NCBI GenBank assembly: GCA_944384505.1
Contig: CALWTQ010000020.1
Span: forward strand, 1 to 50,785
Length of the DNA: 50,785 nt
From: an uncultured Mediterraneibacter sp.
GTDB taxonomy: Bacteria; Bacillota; Clostridia; Lachnospirales; Lachnospiraceae
Direction: 5' to 3'
Both the position numbers and the translations under genes were made by a program. Each line of letters opens with the position of its first letter. Positions within the stretch are counted from its first letter, which is position 1. Shown here in pieces: positions 8,761 through 18,253 of this stretch. Below the pieces are notes generated by a model. The model searched no databases, had not been told where the DNA came from, and saw only the letters and a program-made list of their open reading frames with translations.

Positions 8761-10338
8761 ATGATTCGTATACAGCAGTTAAAATTGCCGGTACGGCATA
8801 CAGAACCGGAGTTAAAGGCCAGGATTCTGAAAAAGCTTGGTGTCCACGAGGATAACCTGATCTCTTACAGAATCAGGAAGCAGTCAATTGACGCCAGAAA
8901 GAAACCGGAGCTTTTCTATGTTTATACCGTGGATGTAACTGTCCGGAAGGAGTCTGTGCTGAAAAAGAGGAAAAAACATTCGGACATTCTGTTCGTGGAA
9001 AAAGAGAAGCCTTATAAGATTACTGCGCCCTCGGGTGGACGCCCGGAGGTACGCCCCGTAGTCATAGGCATGGGGCCGGCAGGCCTTTTCTGCGCGCTGG
9101 AGCTTGCACGGCTGGGATTCCGGCCGCTTGTTCTGGAGCGGGGAGCATCGGTGGAAGAGCGGGTGAAGGACGTGGAGAAGTTCTGGGAGACCGGGATGCT
9201 GAACCCGGAATCCAATGTCCAGTTCGGAGAAGGCGGAGCGGGCACTTTCTCAGACGGAAAACTCAACACAATGGTGCACGACAATGAAGGACGGGGCAGG
9301 TATGTTCTGGAACAGTTTGTAAAATACGGAGCTCCCGAAGATATTTTATGGCAGAATAAGCCTCATATCGGAACAGACATTCTGGTCGATGTAGTGAGAA
9401 ACATGCGCCGGCAGATCCAATACTATGGCGGTGAAGTGCGTTTCCACAGCCAGGTGACGGATATTCTCCCGGAGGAACAGTGCCTGATTGTCAACGGAGA
9501 GGAGAAGGTTCATACATGGGCCGCTGTCCTTGCCGTCGGGCACAGCGCAAGGGACACCTTTCAGATGCTTTTGGAGAGAGGGGCTCATATGGAGGCGAAG
9601 TCCTTTGCCGTGGGCGTGCGTATTGAGCATCCCCAGAAGCTGATCGACAGGAATATGTACGGGAGGGAAGACCGCGGGGATCTTCCGGCGGCGTCGTATA
9701 AGCTGACGGCAAAGCTTGAAAATGGAAGAGGAGTCTATACCTTCTGTATGTGCCCGGGAGGATACGTGGTGAATGCGTCTTCTGAGCCGGGGCGCCTCGC
9801 GGTGAACGGCATGAGCTACCACAGCCGCGCTTCAAAGAACGCCAACAGCGCGGTTATCGTGACTGTAACGCCGGAGGATTACGGCGGGGATCATCCGCTC
9901 TCCGGCGTGGAGTTCCAGAGAGGGCTGGAAAGGAAAGCATGGGAACAGGGCGCCGGGAGAATACCGGTTCAGCGCTTTGAGGACTTCTGCGAGAACAGGA
10001 AGACCTCTGCTTTTGGAAGTGTAACGCCATGCATGAAGGGACAGTACAGTTTTGGAAATGTACGGGAGATTTTCCCGGAAGAACTGGCCGAATCTCTCCG
10101 GCAGGGAATTGAGGCGATGGACCGTAAGATTCACGGCTTCGCAGGGAGAGACGCCCTGCTCTCCGGTGTAGAGAGCAGGACCTCTTCCCCGGTAAAGATC
10201 CTCAGGGACCAGGAGTTTAAGAGCAGTATCCCCTGGCTCTTTCCCTGCGGGGAAGGCGCGGGATATGCAGGCGGGATCACGTCTGCGGCCATGGACGGGC
10301 TGAAAGTGGCGGAAGCCCTTGTGAGATTTTATGGATGA
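8761..10338 (+). CDS. FAD-dependent dehydrogenase, COG2509 family
   Basis: A 525-residue flavoprotein with an N-terminal domain of about 95 residues of unknown role, then the FAD motif VIGMGPAG (about 101-108), ERGASVEERV, GEGGAGTFSDGKLNT and a C-terminal GEGAGYAGGITSAAMDG. This layout matches the uncharacterised FAD-dependent dehydrogenase family found next to mutS/miaA and radC genes in many clostridia. The substrate is unknown. It starts 24 nt after the preceding flavoprotein gene behind AGAGGGAAACAGG, so the two are probably co-transcribed and perhaps functionally linked. Confidence 0.85.
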   Translation: MIRIQQLKLPVRHTEPELKARILKKLGVHEDNLISYRIRKQSIDARKKPELFYVYTVDVTVRKESVLKKRKKHSDILFVEKEKPYKITAPSGGRPEVRPVVIGMGPAGLFCALELARLGFRPLVLERGASVEERVKDVEKFWETGMLNPESNVQFGEGGAGTFSDGKLNTMVHDNEGRGRYVLEQFVKYGAPEDILWQNKPHIGTDILVDVVRNMRRQIQYYGGEVRFHSQVTDILPEEQCLIVNGEEKVHTWAAVLAVGHSARDTFQMLLERGAHMEAKSFAVGVRIEHPQKLIDRNMYGREDRGDLPAASYKLTAKLENGRGVYTFCMCPGGYVVNASSEPGRLAVNGMSYHSRASKNANSAVIVTVTPEDYGGDHPLSGVEFQRGLERKAWEQGAGRIPVQRFEDFCENRKTSAFGSVTPCMKGQYSFGNVREIFPEELAESLRQGIEAMDRKIHGFAGRDALLSGVESRTSSPVKILRDQEFKSSIPWLFPCGEGAGYAGGITSAAMDGLKVAEALVRFYG

Positions 10339-10385
10339 CACGGGCTGAACTGTTTCTTTTTCACAGAAATTTAATTTGTAGTCCC

Positions 10386-10414
10386 TATACACCCTGATTA
10401 ATTTGTGCTAAAAT
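10386..10414 (+). promoter_or_regulatory. Candidate sigma-A promoter upstream of radC
   Basis: TATACA (10386-10391) and TAAAAT (10409-10414) are 17 bp apart in an AT-rich 147-nt gap. The -35 matches four of six consensus positions and the -10 five of six. It would start a new transcript for radC and the cell-shape cluster. Confidence 0.5.
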
Positions 10415-10485
10415 AAATCGTTGTATTGTATCATCAGCACTGGTGTACAGGAGACAGCGCCAGCGCTGAGCCGATAAAGAATAAT

Positions 10486-11220
10486 ATGAATCAGAACAAT
10501 ACGATGAAAGAAATGTACCGCGAAGACCGTCCTTATGAGAAGTGTGAACGTTTCGGCGCTGAAAATCTGACAGATGCGGAGCTTCTGGCAGTGATTCTGC
10601 GGACAGGAACCAAAGGGGAGAATTCTCTGGAACTGGCGCGCAGGCTCCTGAATCCGGATCTGTCCGGCAAGGGCATTCTGAATATTCATCAGTGGACGAT
10701 GGACCGGCTGATCCGTGTCAGGGGAATCGGAAAAGTGAAAGCGGTCCAGATCCTCTGTCTGTCCGAGCTGTCGAAGCGCATGGCAAAGTCAGCGGCCTTA
10801 GAAGGCCTGGATTTCTCCTCACCGAAAAAAATCGCACAATATTATATGGAAGATATGAGGCACAGGAACAGAGAAGTGATGAAACTGCTTCTCCTGAACA
10901 CAAGGTCCAGGCTGATCGGAGAGAGTGATATCTCCGTAGGAACCGTGGACACAGCGCTTGTGTCGCCCAGGGAACTGTTCCTGGAAGCACTGGGAAAGAA
11001 TGCGGTATCCATCATCCTTCTCCACAATCACCCCAGCGGTGATCCGACTCCGAGCAGAACGGATGTGCTGATCACCAGGAGAGTGTATGAGGCAGGAGAG
11101 ATGATCGGAATCCCTCTTTTAGATCATATTATCATAGGGGATAACCGTTTCATCAGCCTGAATGAGAAGAACCTTATCCGGGGCGGGAGACAGGAGATAC
11201 AGCTGACGCAGAGTAATTGA
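10486..11220 (+). CDS. radC: RadC family JAMM/MPN+ protein
   Basis: About 244 residues. An N-terminal UPF0758/HhH-like region (RPYEKCERFGAENLTDAELL, then VRGIGKVKAVQILC) is followed by a JAMM metalloprotease-like domain with H180-N-H182, S190 and D193 in the HNHPSGDPTPSRTD motif. The JAMM residues are intact, so a zinc-dependent hydrolase activity is plausible. The historical DNA-repair role of RadC has been withdrawn for E. coli. I prefer ATG 10486; the frame extends to a TTG at 10426 without a good ribosome site. In many Firmicutes radC directly precedes mreB, as here. Confidence 0.9.
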   Translation: MNQNNTMKEMYREDRPYEKCERFGAENLTDAELLAVILRTGTKGENSLELARRLLNPDLSGKGILNIHQWTMDRLIRVRGIGKVKAVQILCLSELSKRMAKSAALEGLDFSSPKKIAQYYMEDMRHRNREVMKLLLLNTRSRLIGESDISVGTVDTALVSPRELFLEALGKNAVSIILLHNHPSGDPTPSRTDVLITRRVYEAGEMIGIPLLDHIIIGDNRFISLNEKNLIRGGRQEIQLTQSN

Positions 11221-11237
11221 CAGGGGTTTGGAACTAT

Positions 11238-12263
11238 ATGATGGGGAATGTTTATGGACTTGATCTGGGCACTTACGAGATCAAGGTATATGATAAGAAA
11301 AAAGATAAGCTGTGGCAGGAAAAAAACGCGATTGCGATGAAGAACAAGAGGTATATATTTGCTCTTGGAGACGAAGCCTACAGAATGAATGAAAAAGCGC
11401 CGGAAGATATAGAAGTGATCTTCCCGATGAAAAACGGTGTGATCGCGCATTTTGACGATATGCAGTATTTGCTCGGCAGTCTGCTGGACAGGGAAAGGCG
11501 GTTTTCCTGGGGGGCGGAGTACGTGATCGCGGTGCCGACTGATGTGACAGAAGTTGAGAAGAAAGCGTTCTTCGATCTCTTCTTTCATTCGGAGGCAAAG
11601 GCGAGATCTGTCCGCATTGTAGAGAGGGGACTTGCGGACGCCGTGGGATCCGGAATCGATGTGCTTGGAGAAAAAGGGATCTTTGTAGCCAATTTCGGGG
11701 GCGGGACTACAGAGCTGTCTGTTCTTTCCTCCGGGGGAATGGTCTTAAACCGCCTCCTGAAAACCGGCGGGGAAGACTTTGACAATGCAATCGCCGGCCT
11801 TGTAAGGCACAATCAGGATTTCCTGATCGGAAGGACGACAGCGGAGCGTCTGAGAAAGGAATTCGGCGTGTTTGACGAGAGCACGGGCAGCGCCATCACT
11901 GTATACGGGAGAGACCTCGTGACAGGGGTTCCGTCCCAGACAGAAGTGTCCATAAGCCTGGTGCGCGCCGCGATGAAAGATCCCCTGGAGGAGTGTGTTC
12001 ACGCAATTCAGTCCATGATAGACCGGACGCCGCCGGATGTGCGCAGGGTGATCTTAAAGCGGGGGATCTGCCTGACAGGCGGCATGGCGAATTTAAAAGG
12101 CCTCTCCACGTACATAAGAGAAATCACAGGGCTTCCCGTGCGCACTCTGGAGCATCCGGAACTCAGCGCCGTCAGAGGCCTGCGCAGGATTATCTCCGAT
12201 AAGTCGTATTATAAACGTCTCACATATTCCATGCTGGGCGAAGATTATAGGTGGTTAAGATAA
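11238..12263 (+). CDS. mreB: MreB-like actin homologue, rod shape-determining
   Basis: MreB polymers at the membrane guide the elongation peptidoglycan machinery. The 341-residue protein shows the phosphate-1 loop YGLDLGTYEIKVY at the N-terminus and the phosphate-2 region NFGGGTTELSVLS near 155. An adenosine-site segment TGGMANLKGL lies near 285. It is rather divergent from textbook MreB (for example GLDLGTYEIK in place of DLGTANT), so it may be a specialised MreB/Mbl-type paralogue. ATG 11238 is chosen, and ATG 11241 is equally possible. Its stop overlaps the mreC start, supporting co-translation. Confidence 0.88.
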   Translation: MMGNVYGLDLGTYEIKVYDKKKDKLWQEKNAIAMKNKRYIFALGDEAYRMNEKAPEDIEVIFPMKNGVIAHFDDMQYLLGSLLDRERRFSWGAEYVIAVPTDVTEVEKKAFFDLFFHSEAKARSVRIVERGLADAVGSGIDVLGEKGIFVANFGGGTTELSVLSSGGMVLNRLLKTGGEDFDNAIAGLVRHNQDFLIGRTTAERLRKEFGVFDESTGSAITVYGRDLVTGVPSQTEVSISLVRAAMKDPLEECVHAIQSMIDRTPPDVRRVILKRGICLTGGMANLKGLSTYIREITGLPVRTLEHPELSAVRGLRRIISDKSYYKRLTYSMLGEDYRWLR

Positions 12264-13132
12264 TGAACAGAAAGAATCATACATCTCATACAAACAGATA
12301 TATCCTGCTGGGGCTTGCGATTGTGTGTGCGCTTCTTATGCTGCTGTCATCCTTTTCAGACAGAGTGGGCGGGCCCTTTAAAGCGGTTGCGAATGTGACG
12401 GTCATCCCGCTGCAGCAGGGGATCAATCAGATCGGCGGCTGGATGAGCGATATGAAGGATAATTTTGCAACGCTTAAACAGCTCCGGGCAGAAAATGAGC
12501 AGCTTAAAGAGCAGGTGAACGCCTTATCCACGGAGAACAACTACCTCCAGGAAGAACAGTATGAGTATGAACGGCTCCAGGAGCTTTATAAACTGGATCA
12601 GAATTATGCGGATTATGAGAAGACCGCGGCCCATGTCATCGGAAAGGATTCCGGCAACTGGTTTTCTACATTTACGATAGATAAGGGAAGCCGGGATGGC
12701 ATTGAGGTGGATATGAATGTCCTCGCAAACGGCGGGCTTGCGGGGATTGTGGTAGAGACAGGCCCTACATGGTCGAGGGTGCGCTCCATTATCGATGACT
12801 CCTCGAACATAAGCGGAATGGTGCTCTCCACGTCGGACACATGTATTGTAAGCGGAGATCTGTCCCTGATGAGCACGGGCCAGATTTCATTCGATTCGAT
12901 GGAAAACAATGAGAATGTAGTATCTGTAGGGGATCAGATTGTCACGTCCTATATCAGTGACAAATATGTGCAGGGCCTTCTGATCGGCTCAGTGAGCGAG
13001 ATCAATGTGGACTCCAACAACCTGACCCGCTCCGGCTATATTACTCCGGCCGTGGACTTTAAGAACATCCAGGAAGTGCTTGTTATCACCCAGACGAAAG
13101 CGGAGCTTACGGGCTCGAACGAGACCGAGTAG
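12263..13132 (+). CDS. mreC: Rod shape-determining protein MreC
   Basis: MreC is a bitopic membrane protein that links MreB with PBP2/RodA. The 289-residue product has one N-terminal transmembrane helix (about residues 13-31). A coiled coil rich in Glu, Leu and Gln follows (about 70-110, LRAENEQLKEQVNALSTEN), then the beta-barrel MreC domain with the conserved GLAGIVVETGPTWSRV stretch. The ATG at 12263 overlaps the mreB stop (TAATG) and has AGGTGG upstream within mreB, so translation is coupled. Confidence 0.95.
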   Translation: MNRKNHTSHTNRYILLGLAIVCALLMLLSSFSDRVGGPFKAVANVTVIPLQQGINQIGGWMSDMKDNFATLKQLRAENEQLKEQVNALSTENNYLQEEQYEYERLQELYKLDQNYADYEKTAAHVIGKDSGNWFSTFTIDKGSRDGIEVDMNVLANGGLAGIVVETGPTWSRVRSIIDDSSNISGMVLSTSDTCIVSGDLSLMSTGQISFDSMENNENVVSVGDQIVTSYISDKYVQGLLIGSVSEINVDSNNLTRSGYITPAVDFKNIQEVLVITQTKAELTGSNETE

Positions 13133-13144
13133 GAGAAGTGATCT

Positions 13145-13678
13145 ATGAAAGCTGTAAAAATACGCCGCATCGCAGTGACGGCGGTGATCATACTCGCCGC
13201 CTATATCCTGCAGTGCTCTGTGTTCCCGTCTCTGGAAATCGCGGGAATAAAACCAAATCTGATGCTGATCGTAACGGCTTCTTTCGGCTTTATGCGGGGA
13301 CCGAGGGAAGGGATGATTGTCGGCCTTATATCCGGGCTTCTGATCGATACTCAGTCAGGAGATATGATCGGATTCTATGCCCTGATTTATCTGGTGGCCG
13401 GATATATTAACGGCCTTTTTGAAGAGATGTATTTTGATGAAGATGTCAAGCTGCCCCTGTTCCTGATCGCGGCAAGTGATCTGGTGTACGGGGTCTGTAT
13501 TTATTTCCTGACATTTCTTCTGCGGAGCGATTTTAATTTCCTGTATTACCTGAACAGGATCATCGTCCCGGAGGTGATATACACGCTTGTCATCACGCTT
13601 GCGGCATATCCGCTGCTGCTGTACATCAATCATAAACTGGAAGCAGAAGAAAAAAGGAGTGCAAGTAAATTTGTTTAG
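13145..13678 (+). CDS. mreD: Rod shape-determining protein MreD
   Basis: A 177-residue polytopic membrane protein with about five hydrophobic helices, expected to work with MreC in the elongasome. The PNLMLIVTASFGFMRGPREGMIVGLISGLLID segment fits the MreD family pattern of a conserved N-terminal helix and a G-rich second region. AGGAG lies 7-8 nt before the ATG. Its last 8 nt overlap the start of the PBP2 gene. Confidence 0.93.
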   Translation: MKAVKIRRIAVTAVIILAAYILQCSVFPSLEIAGIKPNLMLIVTASFGFMRGPREGMIVGLISGLLIDTQSGDMIGFYALIYLVAGYINGLFEEMYFDEDVKLPLFLIAASDLVYGVCIYFLTFLLRSDFNFLYYLNRIIVPEVIYTLVITLAAYPLLLYINHKLEAEEKRSASKFV

Positions 13679-16529
13679 AGAGATCATTGACCGAATAAAG
13701 GAAGCCATAGACTATATCATGAGATCCAGGCTGGTTGTTCTCATAGTTGTATTCTGCCTGACGTCTTCTGTCCTGATCGGGCGGCTCTTTTACCTCCAGA
13801 TTGTAAGAGGCGAGGACTATCTCGAGAACTATGAACTGCAGATCCGCAAGACAAGGCAGATCGCGGCGACCAGAGGGAATATCTATGACAGGAACGGAGA
13901 GCTTCTGGCTTATAATAAGCTGGCTTATTCTGTCACAATCGAAGATACTATTTCCACGGACACACCGGAAGATAAGAAAAATGAGATCCTGAACGGGGTC
14001 CTTGACAGAGTGCTCACTATCGTCGAGCAGAACGGGGATTCTGTCATCGACAGTTTCGGAATCATTCTGGATTCTGCGGGGAACTATCAGTTCGCGGAGA
14101 CGAATGAAACACTGCGGCTCCGGTTTATCGCGGATGTATACGGGAGAAGCTATACGGACGATCTGACAGATGAGGAGAGGAATCAGACGGCAGAGGGAAT
14201 TATGCATTATCTCTGTTCGGAGAGATACGGACTGGACGACAAAAACGGCGACCCGGCCTACATTTTAAAAATGGTGAATATGCGATATGCAATGGGACTG
14301 AACAGCTACCAGCAATACCTGACTACGACCCTTGCCTCTGACGTCAGCGATGAGACGGCCGCCTCCATTATGGAGAACCAGAATTCTCTCACCGGGGTAG
14401 ACATAGAGGAAGATTCTCTCAGAGTATATCCGGACGGGGAGTATTTTGCTTCTATCATCGGGTATACCGGCCCTATGTCGCAGGAAGAGTATGACAATCT
14501 TGATGAGAGGGAAAAGGACAGATACTCTCTCTCTGACATTGTAGGGAAATCAGGCATTGAACAGGTTTTTGACAGCACTCTGCAGGGGGAGAAGGGAGAG
14601 CGTACTTTTTATGTGGATAATCTGGGAAAGGTGACGGATACGGTCAGCGAGACAGATCCGAAAGCCGGGAATGACGTGTATCTTACCATTGACAAAAATC
14701 TACAGATCGGCGCTTACCGCCTTCTGGAAGAAAAGCTTGCGGGAATTGTCCTCTCCAAACTGAATAATGTTCTGGATTATGATCCGTCCGTGGCAGATGA
14801 TTCTTCAGAGATCATCATTCCGGTGGGAGACGCCTACAATGCGTTTATCGCCAATGAGATCATCGATATGGACCACTTCGGAACCGATGGGGCAGGCCCC
14901 GCGGAACAGGCAGTTTACTCAGCGTTCCAGAGCAAAAAGGCATCCACAATCAGTGAACTGATCTCCCAGCTCCAGAATCCGGACGCGCCTGCCTATCGGA
15001 ATCTTTCCGCTGAGATGCAGGCGTATATGGATTATATCTGCGACACTGTGTTAAGAGATACCGCCGGAATTCTTATGTCAGACGCAATTGACAGTACGGA
15101 CGAGACGCAGATCGCATGGGCAAAGAATGAGACAATCAGCCTGTACACATACCTGAATTACGCAATCTCACAGAACTGGATCGATACATCACAGCTGGAA
15201 GGAAGCACATATTCAAGTTCGGAAGAGATTTACCAGGGGATTGTTTCCTATCTGGAAGAATATTTAAATAATGCAAGTGATTTCGACAAACTTCTCTATG
15301 AATATCTTATAAAATCAGGTGGTGTGAGAGGCAGTCAGATCTGTGCCATCGCATATGAGCAGGGTGTGCTTCCCATGGACGAGGACGCGTACAACGGACT
15401 GTTAAATGGAACCGTGGATGCTTACGGATGGCTGTACAATAAAATCGAAACACTTCAGATCACGCCGGGCGATCTGGCTCTGGAGCCCTGTTCCGGGGGA
15501 ATTGTGGTGACGGATCCGAAGACCGGCGATGTTCTGGCATGCGTATCCTACCCTGGATATGACAACAACCGGCTGGCAAATACGATGGATTCGGCTTACT
15601 ACAATAAGCTCAACACAGGCCTTGCCAATACATTTTATAACAGAGCCACTCAGGAGCTGACAGCGCCGGGCTCAACATACAAGATGGTGTCTGCGGCAGC
15701 TGCCCTGGAGGAGGGGATTGTCGATGCAGGAACCGCGATCTACTGCAACGGTACTTTTGATGAAGTTACGCCAAGCCCGAGATGCTGGATTTACCCCGGC
15801 GGGCACGGTTCTCTGAATGTAGTGCAGGCGATTGAGCACTCCTGCAACGTATTCTTCTATGAGGCAGGATATGAACTTGGAATGGACGAGGAAGGCAATT
15901 ATGACAGTGACCGGGGAACGGACAGGCTGGCGAAGTATGCGGAGATGTTTGGACTCGGCACCACGTCCGGCGTGGAAATACCGGAGGCGGAACCTCATAT
16001 ATCAGATGAGTATTCGATCCAGTCAGCGATCGGACAGGGCAATAACAACTATACGGTCAGCCAGCTGAACAGGTATGTAACCGCGGTTGCGACAAGCGGC
16101 ACTGTGTATGATCTCACCCTGATCGACAAGACAACGGATTCCTCCGGCAATCTGATCCGGGACTATCAGGCGGAGGTGACGTCCACAATGGATGAGATCA
16201 GTCCGGAGACCTGGGATCTCCTTCACCAGGGAATGGAGCAGATGGTGTCAAGTTCGACTACGTTTTCCGGCCTTGATTTTTCAATGGCGGGAAAAACAGG
16301 TACCGCACAGCACAATGAACTTCACGCTGACCATGTGCTCTTTGTGGGGTATGCGCCCGCGGACGATCCGCAGATCTCGATTGCCGTCAGAATCACATAT
16401 GGCTATAATTCCGGTTATTCTTCGGAGATCGGAAGAGATATCGCCCAGATATACTTTAACCCGGACCGGGCGTCGGAGCTGATTACCGGAGGGGCAGCGG
16501 ATCTTGGTCAGGGGATTGCAGGCGACTAA
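13671..16529 (+). CDS. mrdA: Penicillin-binding protein 2, elongation transpeptidase
   Basis: A class B PBP of about 952 residues that cross-links peptidoglycan during side-wall growth with RodA and MreBCD. It has a short cytoplasmic tail, one membrane helix (about 17-40), a dimerisation domain and a transpeptidase domain. The active-site S668-x-x-K671 (STYK), S724-C-N726 and K875-T-G motifs are all intact. About 250 residues between the dimerisation and catalytic domains (roughly 345-590) are extra relative to E. coli PBP2, and such long forms are common in clostridia. I chose TTG 13671: AAAAGGAG is 11 nt upstream and no ATG or GTG fits. It overlaps mreD by 8 nt. Confidence 0.94.
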   Translation: MFREIIDRIKEAIDYIMRSRLVVLIVVFCLTSSVLIGRLFYLQIVRGEDYLENYELQIRKTRQIAATRGNIYDRNGELLAYNKLAYSVTIEDTISTDTPEDKKNEILNGVLDRVLTIVEQNGDSVIDSFGIILDSAGNYQFAETNETLRLRFIADVYGRSYTDDLTDEERNQTAEGIMHYLCSERYGLDDKNGDPAYILKMVNMRYAMGLNSYQQYLTTTLASDVSDETAASIMENQNSLTGVDIEEDSLRVYPDGEYFASIIGYTGPMSQEEYDNLDEREKDRYSLSDIVGKSGIEQVFDSTLQGEKGERTFYVDNLGKVTDTVSETDPKAGNDVYLTIDKNLQIGAYRLLEEKLAGIVLSKLNNVLDYDPSVADDSSEIIIPVGDAYNAFIANEIIDMDHFGTDGAGPAEQAVYSAFQSKKASTISELISQLQNPDAPAYRNLSAEMQAYMDYICDTVLRDTAGILMSDAIDSTDETQIAWAKNETISLYTYLNYAISQNWIDTSQLEGSTYSSSEEIYQGIVSYLEEYLNNASDFDKLLYEYLIKSGGVRGSQICAIAYEQGVLPMDEDAYNGLLNGTVDAYGWLYNKIETLQITPGDLALEPCSGGIVVTDPKTGDVLACVSYPGYDNNRLANTMDSAYYNKLNTGLANTFYNRATQELTAPGSTYKMVSAAAALEEGIVDAGTAIYCNGTFDEVTPSPRCWIYPGGHGSLNVVQAIEHSCNVFFYEAGYELGMDEEGNYDSDRGTDRLAKYAEMFGLGTTSGVEIPEAEPHISDEYSIQSAIGQGNNNYTVSQLNRYVTAVATSGTVYDLTLIDKTTDSSGNLIRDYQAEVTSTMDEISPETWDLLHQGMEQMVSSSTTFSGLDFSMAGKTGTAQHNELHADHVLFVGYAPADDPQISIAVRITYGYNSGYSSEIGRDIAQIYFNPDRASELITGGAADLGQGIAGD

Positions 16530-16552
16530 GAGATGGAGGATGATGACAACAG

Positions 16553-17203
16553 ATGAAAAAGGACAGGCTGGTAACAATCCGGAGCAATCGGTATGGTCTG
16601 GATATCGAACTGGATCCGGAGACGGAATTTGCAGAGCTTTTGGAGATTCTTGCCGGGAAATTCAGAGACTCGGCCCGCTTTTTTAAAGACGCCAGTATGG
16701 CCCTGAGCTTTAGCGGAAGGGATCTGGACCGGACGGAAGAATCACGGATCCTGGATGTAATAAGTGCAAACTCACAGATTGAAGTACTGTGTATTATTGA
16801 GAGAAACGATAAGAATGAACCCATGTACAAAAGCGTTGTGGAGCAGACCCTTTCAGATATGCAGAAGCAGGAAGGGGAGTTCTACAGAGGAACCCTGGAG
16901 AGCAGACAGGCGCTGGAGACAGAATCCAGCATTGTGATCCTGGGAGATGTGGAGCCGGGAGCCCGGGTTGTGGCTGCGGGGAATATCGTGGTTATGGGAG
17001 CGCTGTACGGCTCGGCGCACGCCGGGGCCGCGGGCGATAGGAATGCTTTTATCGCTGCCCTCGCCATGCAGCCGAAGAGGCTCTGCATCGGAGATGTCGA
17101 AGCAAAACGGCAGATCATCTGCCAGGAAAGCCTGAGTATAAAAGGGCCCAAGATCGCCGTTGTCGATGGCAGCCGGATCTACCTGGATCCTCTTGTATAC
17201 TGA
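16553..17203 (+). CDS. minC: Septum site-determining protein MinC
   Basis: MinC blocks FtsZ assembly away from midcell when recruited by MinD. The 216-residue protein has an N-terminal FtsZ-inhibiting domain (about 1-100) and a C-terminal beta-helix with the family motif ILGDVEPGARVVAAGNIVV followed by GALYGSAHAG. The ATG has GGAGG about 14 nt upstream and follows the PBP2 stop by 23 nt, placing division-site control in the cell-shape operon. Confidence 0.95.
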   Translation: MKKDRLVTIRSNRYGLDIELDPETEFAELLEILAGKFRDSARFFKDASMALSFSGRDLDRTEESRILDVISANSQIEVLCIIERNDKNEPMYKSVVEQTLSDMQKQEGEFYRGTLESRQALETESSIVILGDVEPGARVVAAGNIVVMGALYGSAHAGAAGDRNAFIAALAMQPKRLCIGDVEAKRQIICQESLSIKGPKIAVVDGSRIYLDPLVY

Positions 17204-17240
17204 GAAAGCGGCAGATAACTTATGTAGGAGGAAAAGCAGC

Positions 17241-18044
17241 ATGGGAGAAGTTATAGTTATTACATCAGGAAAAGGCGGGGTCGGCAAAACGACAACGACA
17301 GCAAATATCGGAATCGGTCTTTCGAAGCTTGACAAAAAGGTTGTCGTGATAGACACAGATCTCGGGCTTAGAAATCTGGATGTGGTCTTAGGCCTTGAAA
17401 ACCGGATCGTTTATAATCTGGTAGATGTGATAGAGGGAAACTGCCGGCTAAAGCAGGCGCTTATCAGGGATAAACGGTTTCCCGAGCTTTATCTGCTCCC
17501 CTCGGCGCAGACAAAGGATAAGTCCAGCGTCTCACCGGGCCAGATGAAAAAGCTGGTGGAAGATATCAGGGATCAGTTTGACTATATTCTGCTGGACTGC
17601 CCTGCGGGGATTGAACAGGGATTCCAGAACGCGATCGCCGGAGCGGACCGCGCAATTGTGGTGACGACGCCGGAAGTGTCGTCCATACGGGACGCGGACC
17701 GGATCATAGGGCTGCTGGAAGCGTCCGGGATCCGTCAGAATGATCTGCTGATCAACCGTCTCCGTGTTGATATGGTGAGGCGGGGAGATATGATGTCAGT
17801 AGACGATGTGACAGAAATCCTTGCCGTTAATCTTCTGGGGGTCATCCCGGATGACGAGCAGGTCGTCATCGCCACCAACCAGGGAGAGCCGGTGGTCGGT
17901 GAGGACTGTATGGCAGGAAAGGCATATATGAATATCTGCAGGAGGCTGACGGGAGAGGAACTTCCGGTTCCGGACTTTTCCAAGCCGGAAAGCTTTTTTG
18001 AAAAAATCAGCAGCCTCTTTCATCGCAGAGCGGGGGAGCGGTAA
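17241..18044 (+). CDS. minD: Septum site-determining protein MinD
   Basis: A ParA/MinD-type ATPase of 267 residues that binds the membrane as a dimer and recruits MinC and MinE. The deviant Walker A GKGGVGKTTTT is at 10-20, the switch I/II regions include DTDLGLRNLD and LLDCPAGIEQGFQ, and the C-terminal amphipathic targeting helix is SFFEKISSLFHRR. ATG 17241 with AGGAGG upstream is preferred over the in-frame extension to 17160, which overlaps minC. The stop overlaps the minE start. Confidence 0.97.
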   Translation: MGEVIVITSGKGGVGKTTTTANIGIGLSKLDKKVVVIDTDLGLRNLDVVLGLENRIVYNLVDVIEGNCRLKQALIRDKRFPELYLLPSAQTKDKSSVSPGQMKKLVEDIRDQFDYILLDCPAGIEQGFQNAIAGADRAIVVTTPEVSSIRDADRIIGLLEASGIRQNDLLINRLRVDMVRRGDMMSVDDVTEILAVNLLGVIPDDEQVVIATNQGEPVVGEDCMAGKAYMNICRRLTGEELPVPDFSKPESFFEKISSLFHRRAGER

Positions 18045-18253
18045 TGGGTGTTCCTTCTGTTTCCATTGCGAGGGAGCGGCTGAGGAATCTTCTGATTTCA
18101 GACAGAATCCAGTGCGCGCCGGACGCCGTGGACAGGCTCTCCAGCGACCTGTATCATACAGTGTCAAAATACGTGGAAATAAAACCGGAAGATTTCCGGA
18201 TTGAAATCACCCGGACAGATATACATATCAGATATATGGGAGAAAAGAATTGA
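18044..18253 (+). CDS. minE: MinE-like topological specificity factor, short form
   Basis: MinE stimulates MinD ATPase and limits the MinC/MinD zone. This product has only 69 residues. The MinD-contact region IARERLRNLLISDRIQCAPDA and a compact C-terminal domain (DLYHTVSKYVEIKPEDF) are recognisable. The N-terminal amphipathic membrane-targeting helix found in typical MinE (for example the MALLDFF-type start) is absent. No start codon lies between the upstream in-frame stop at 17999 and this ATG. The C-terminal tail is also short. It overlaps minD (TAATG). Confidence 0.82.
   Translation: MGVPSVSIARERLRNLLISDRIQCAPDAVDRLSSDLYHTVSKYVEIKPEDFRIEITRTDIHIRYMGEKN

Noticed and set aside
13671-16529. 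Frameshift or fusion in PBP2 because of its ~952-residue length
   Set aside because: The frame is continuous with all three catalytic motifs in order, and long clostridial PBP2 proteins with an insertion are common.
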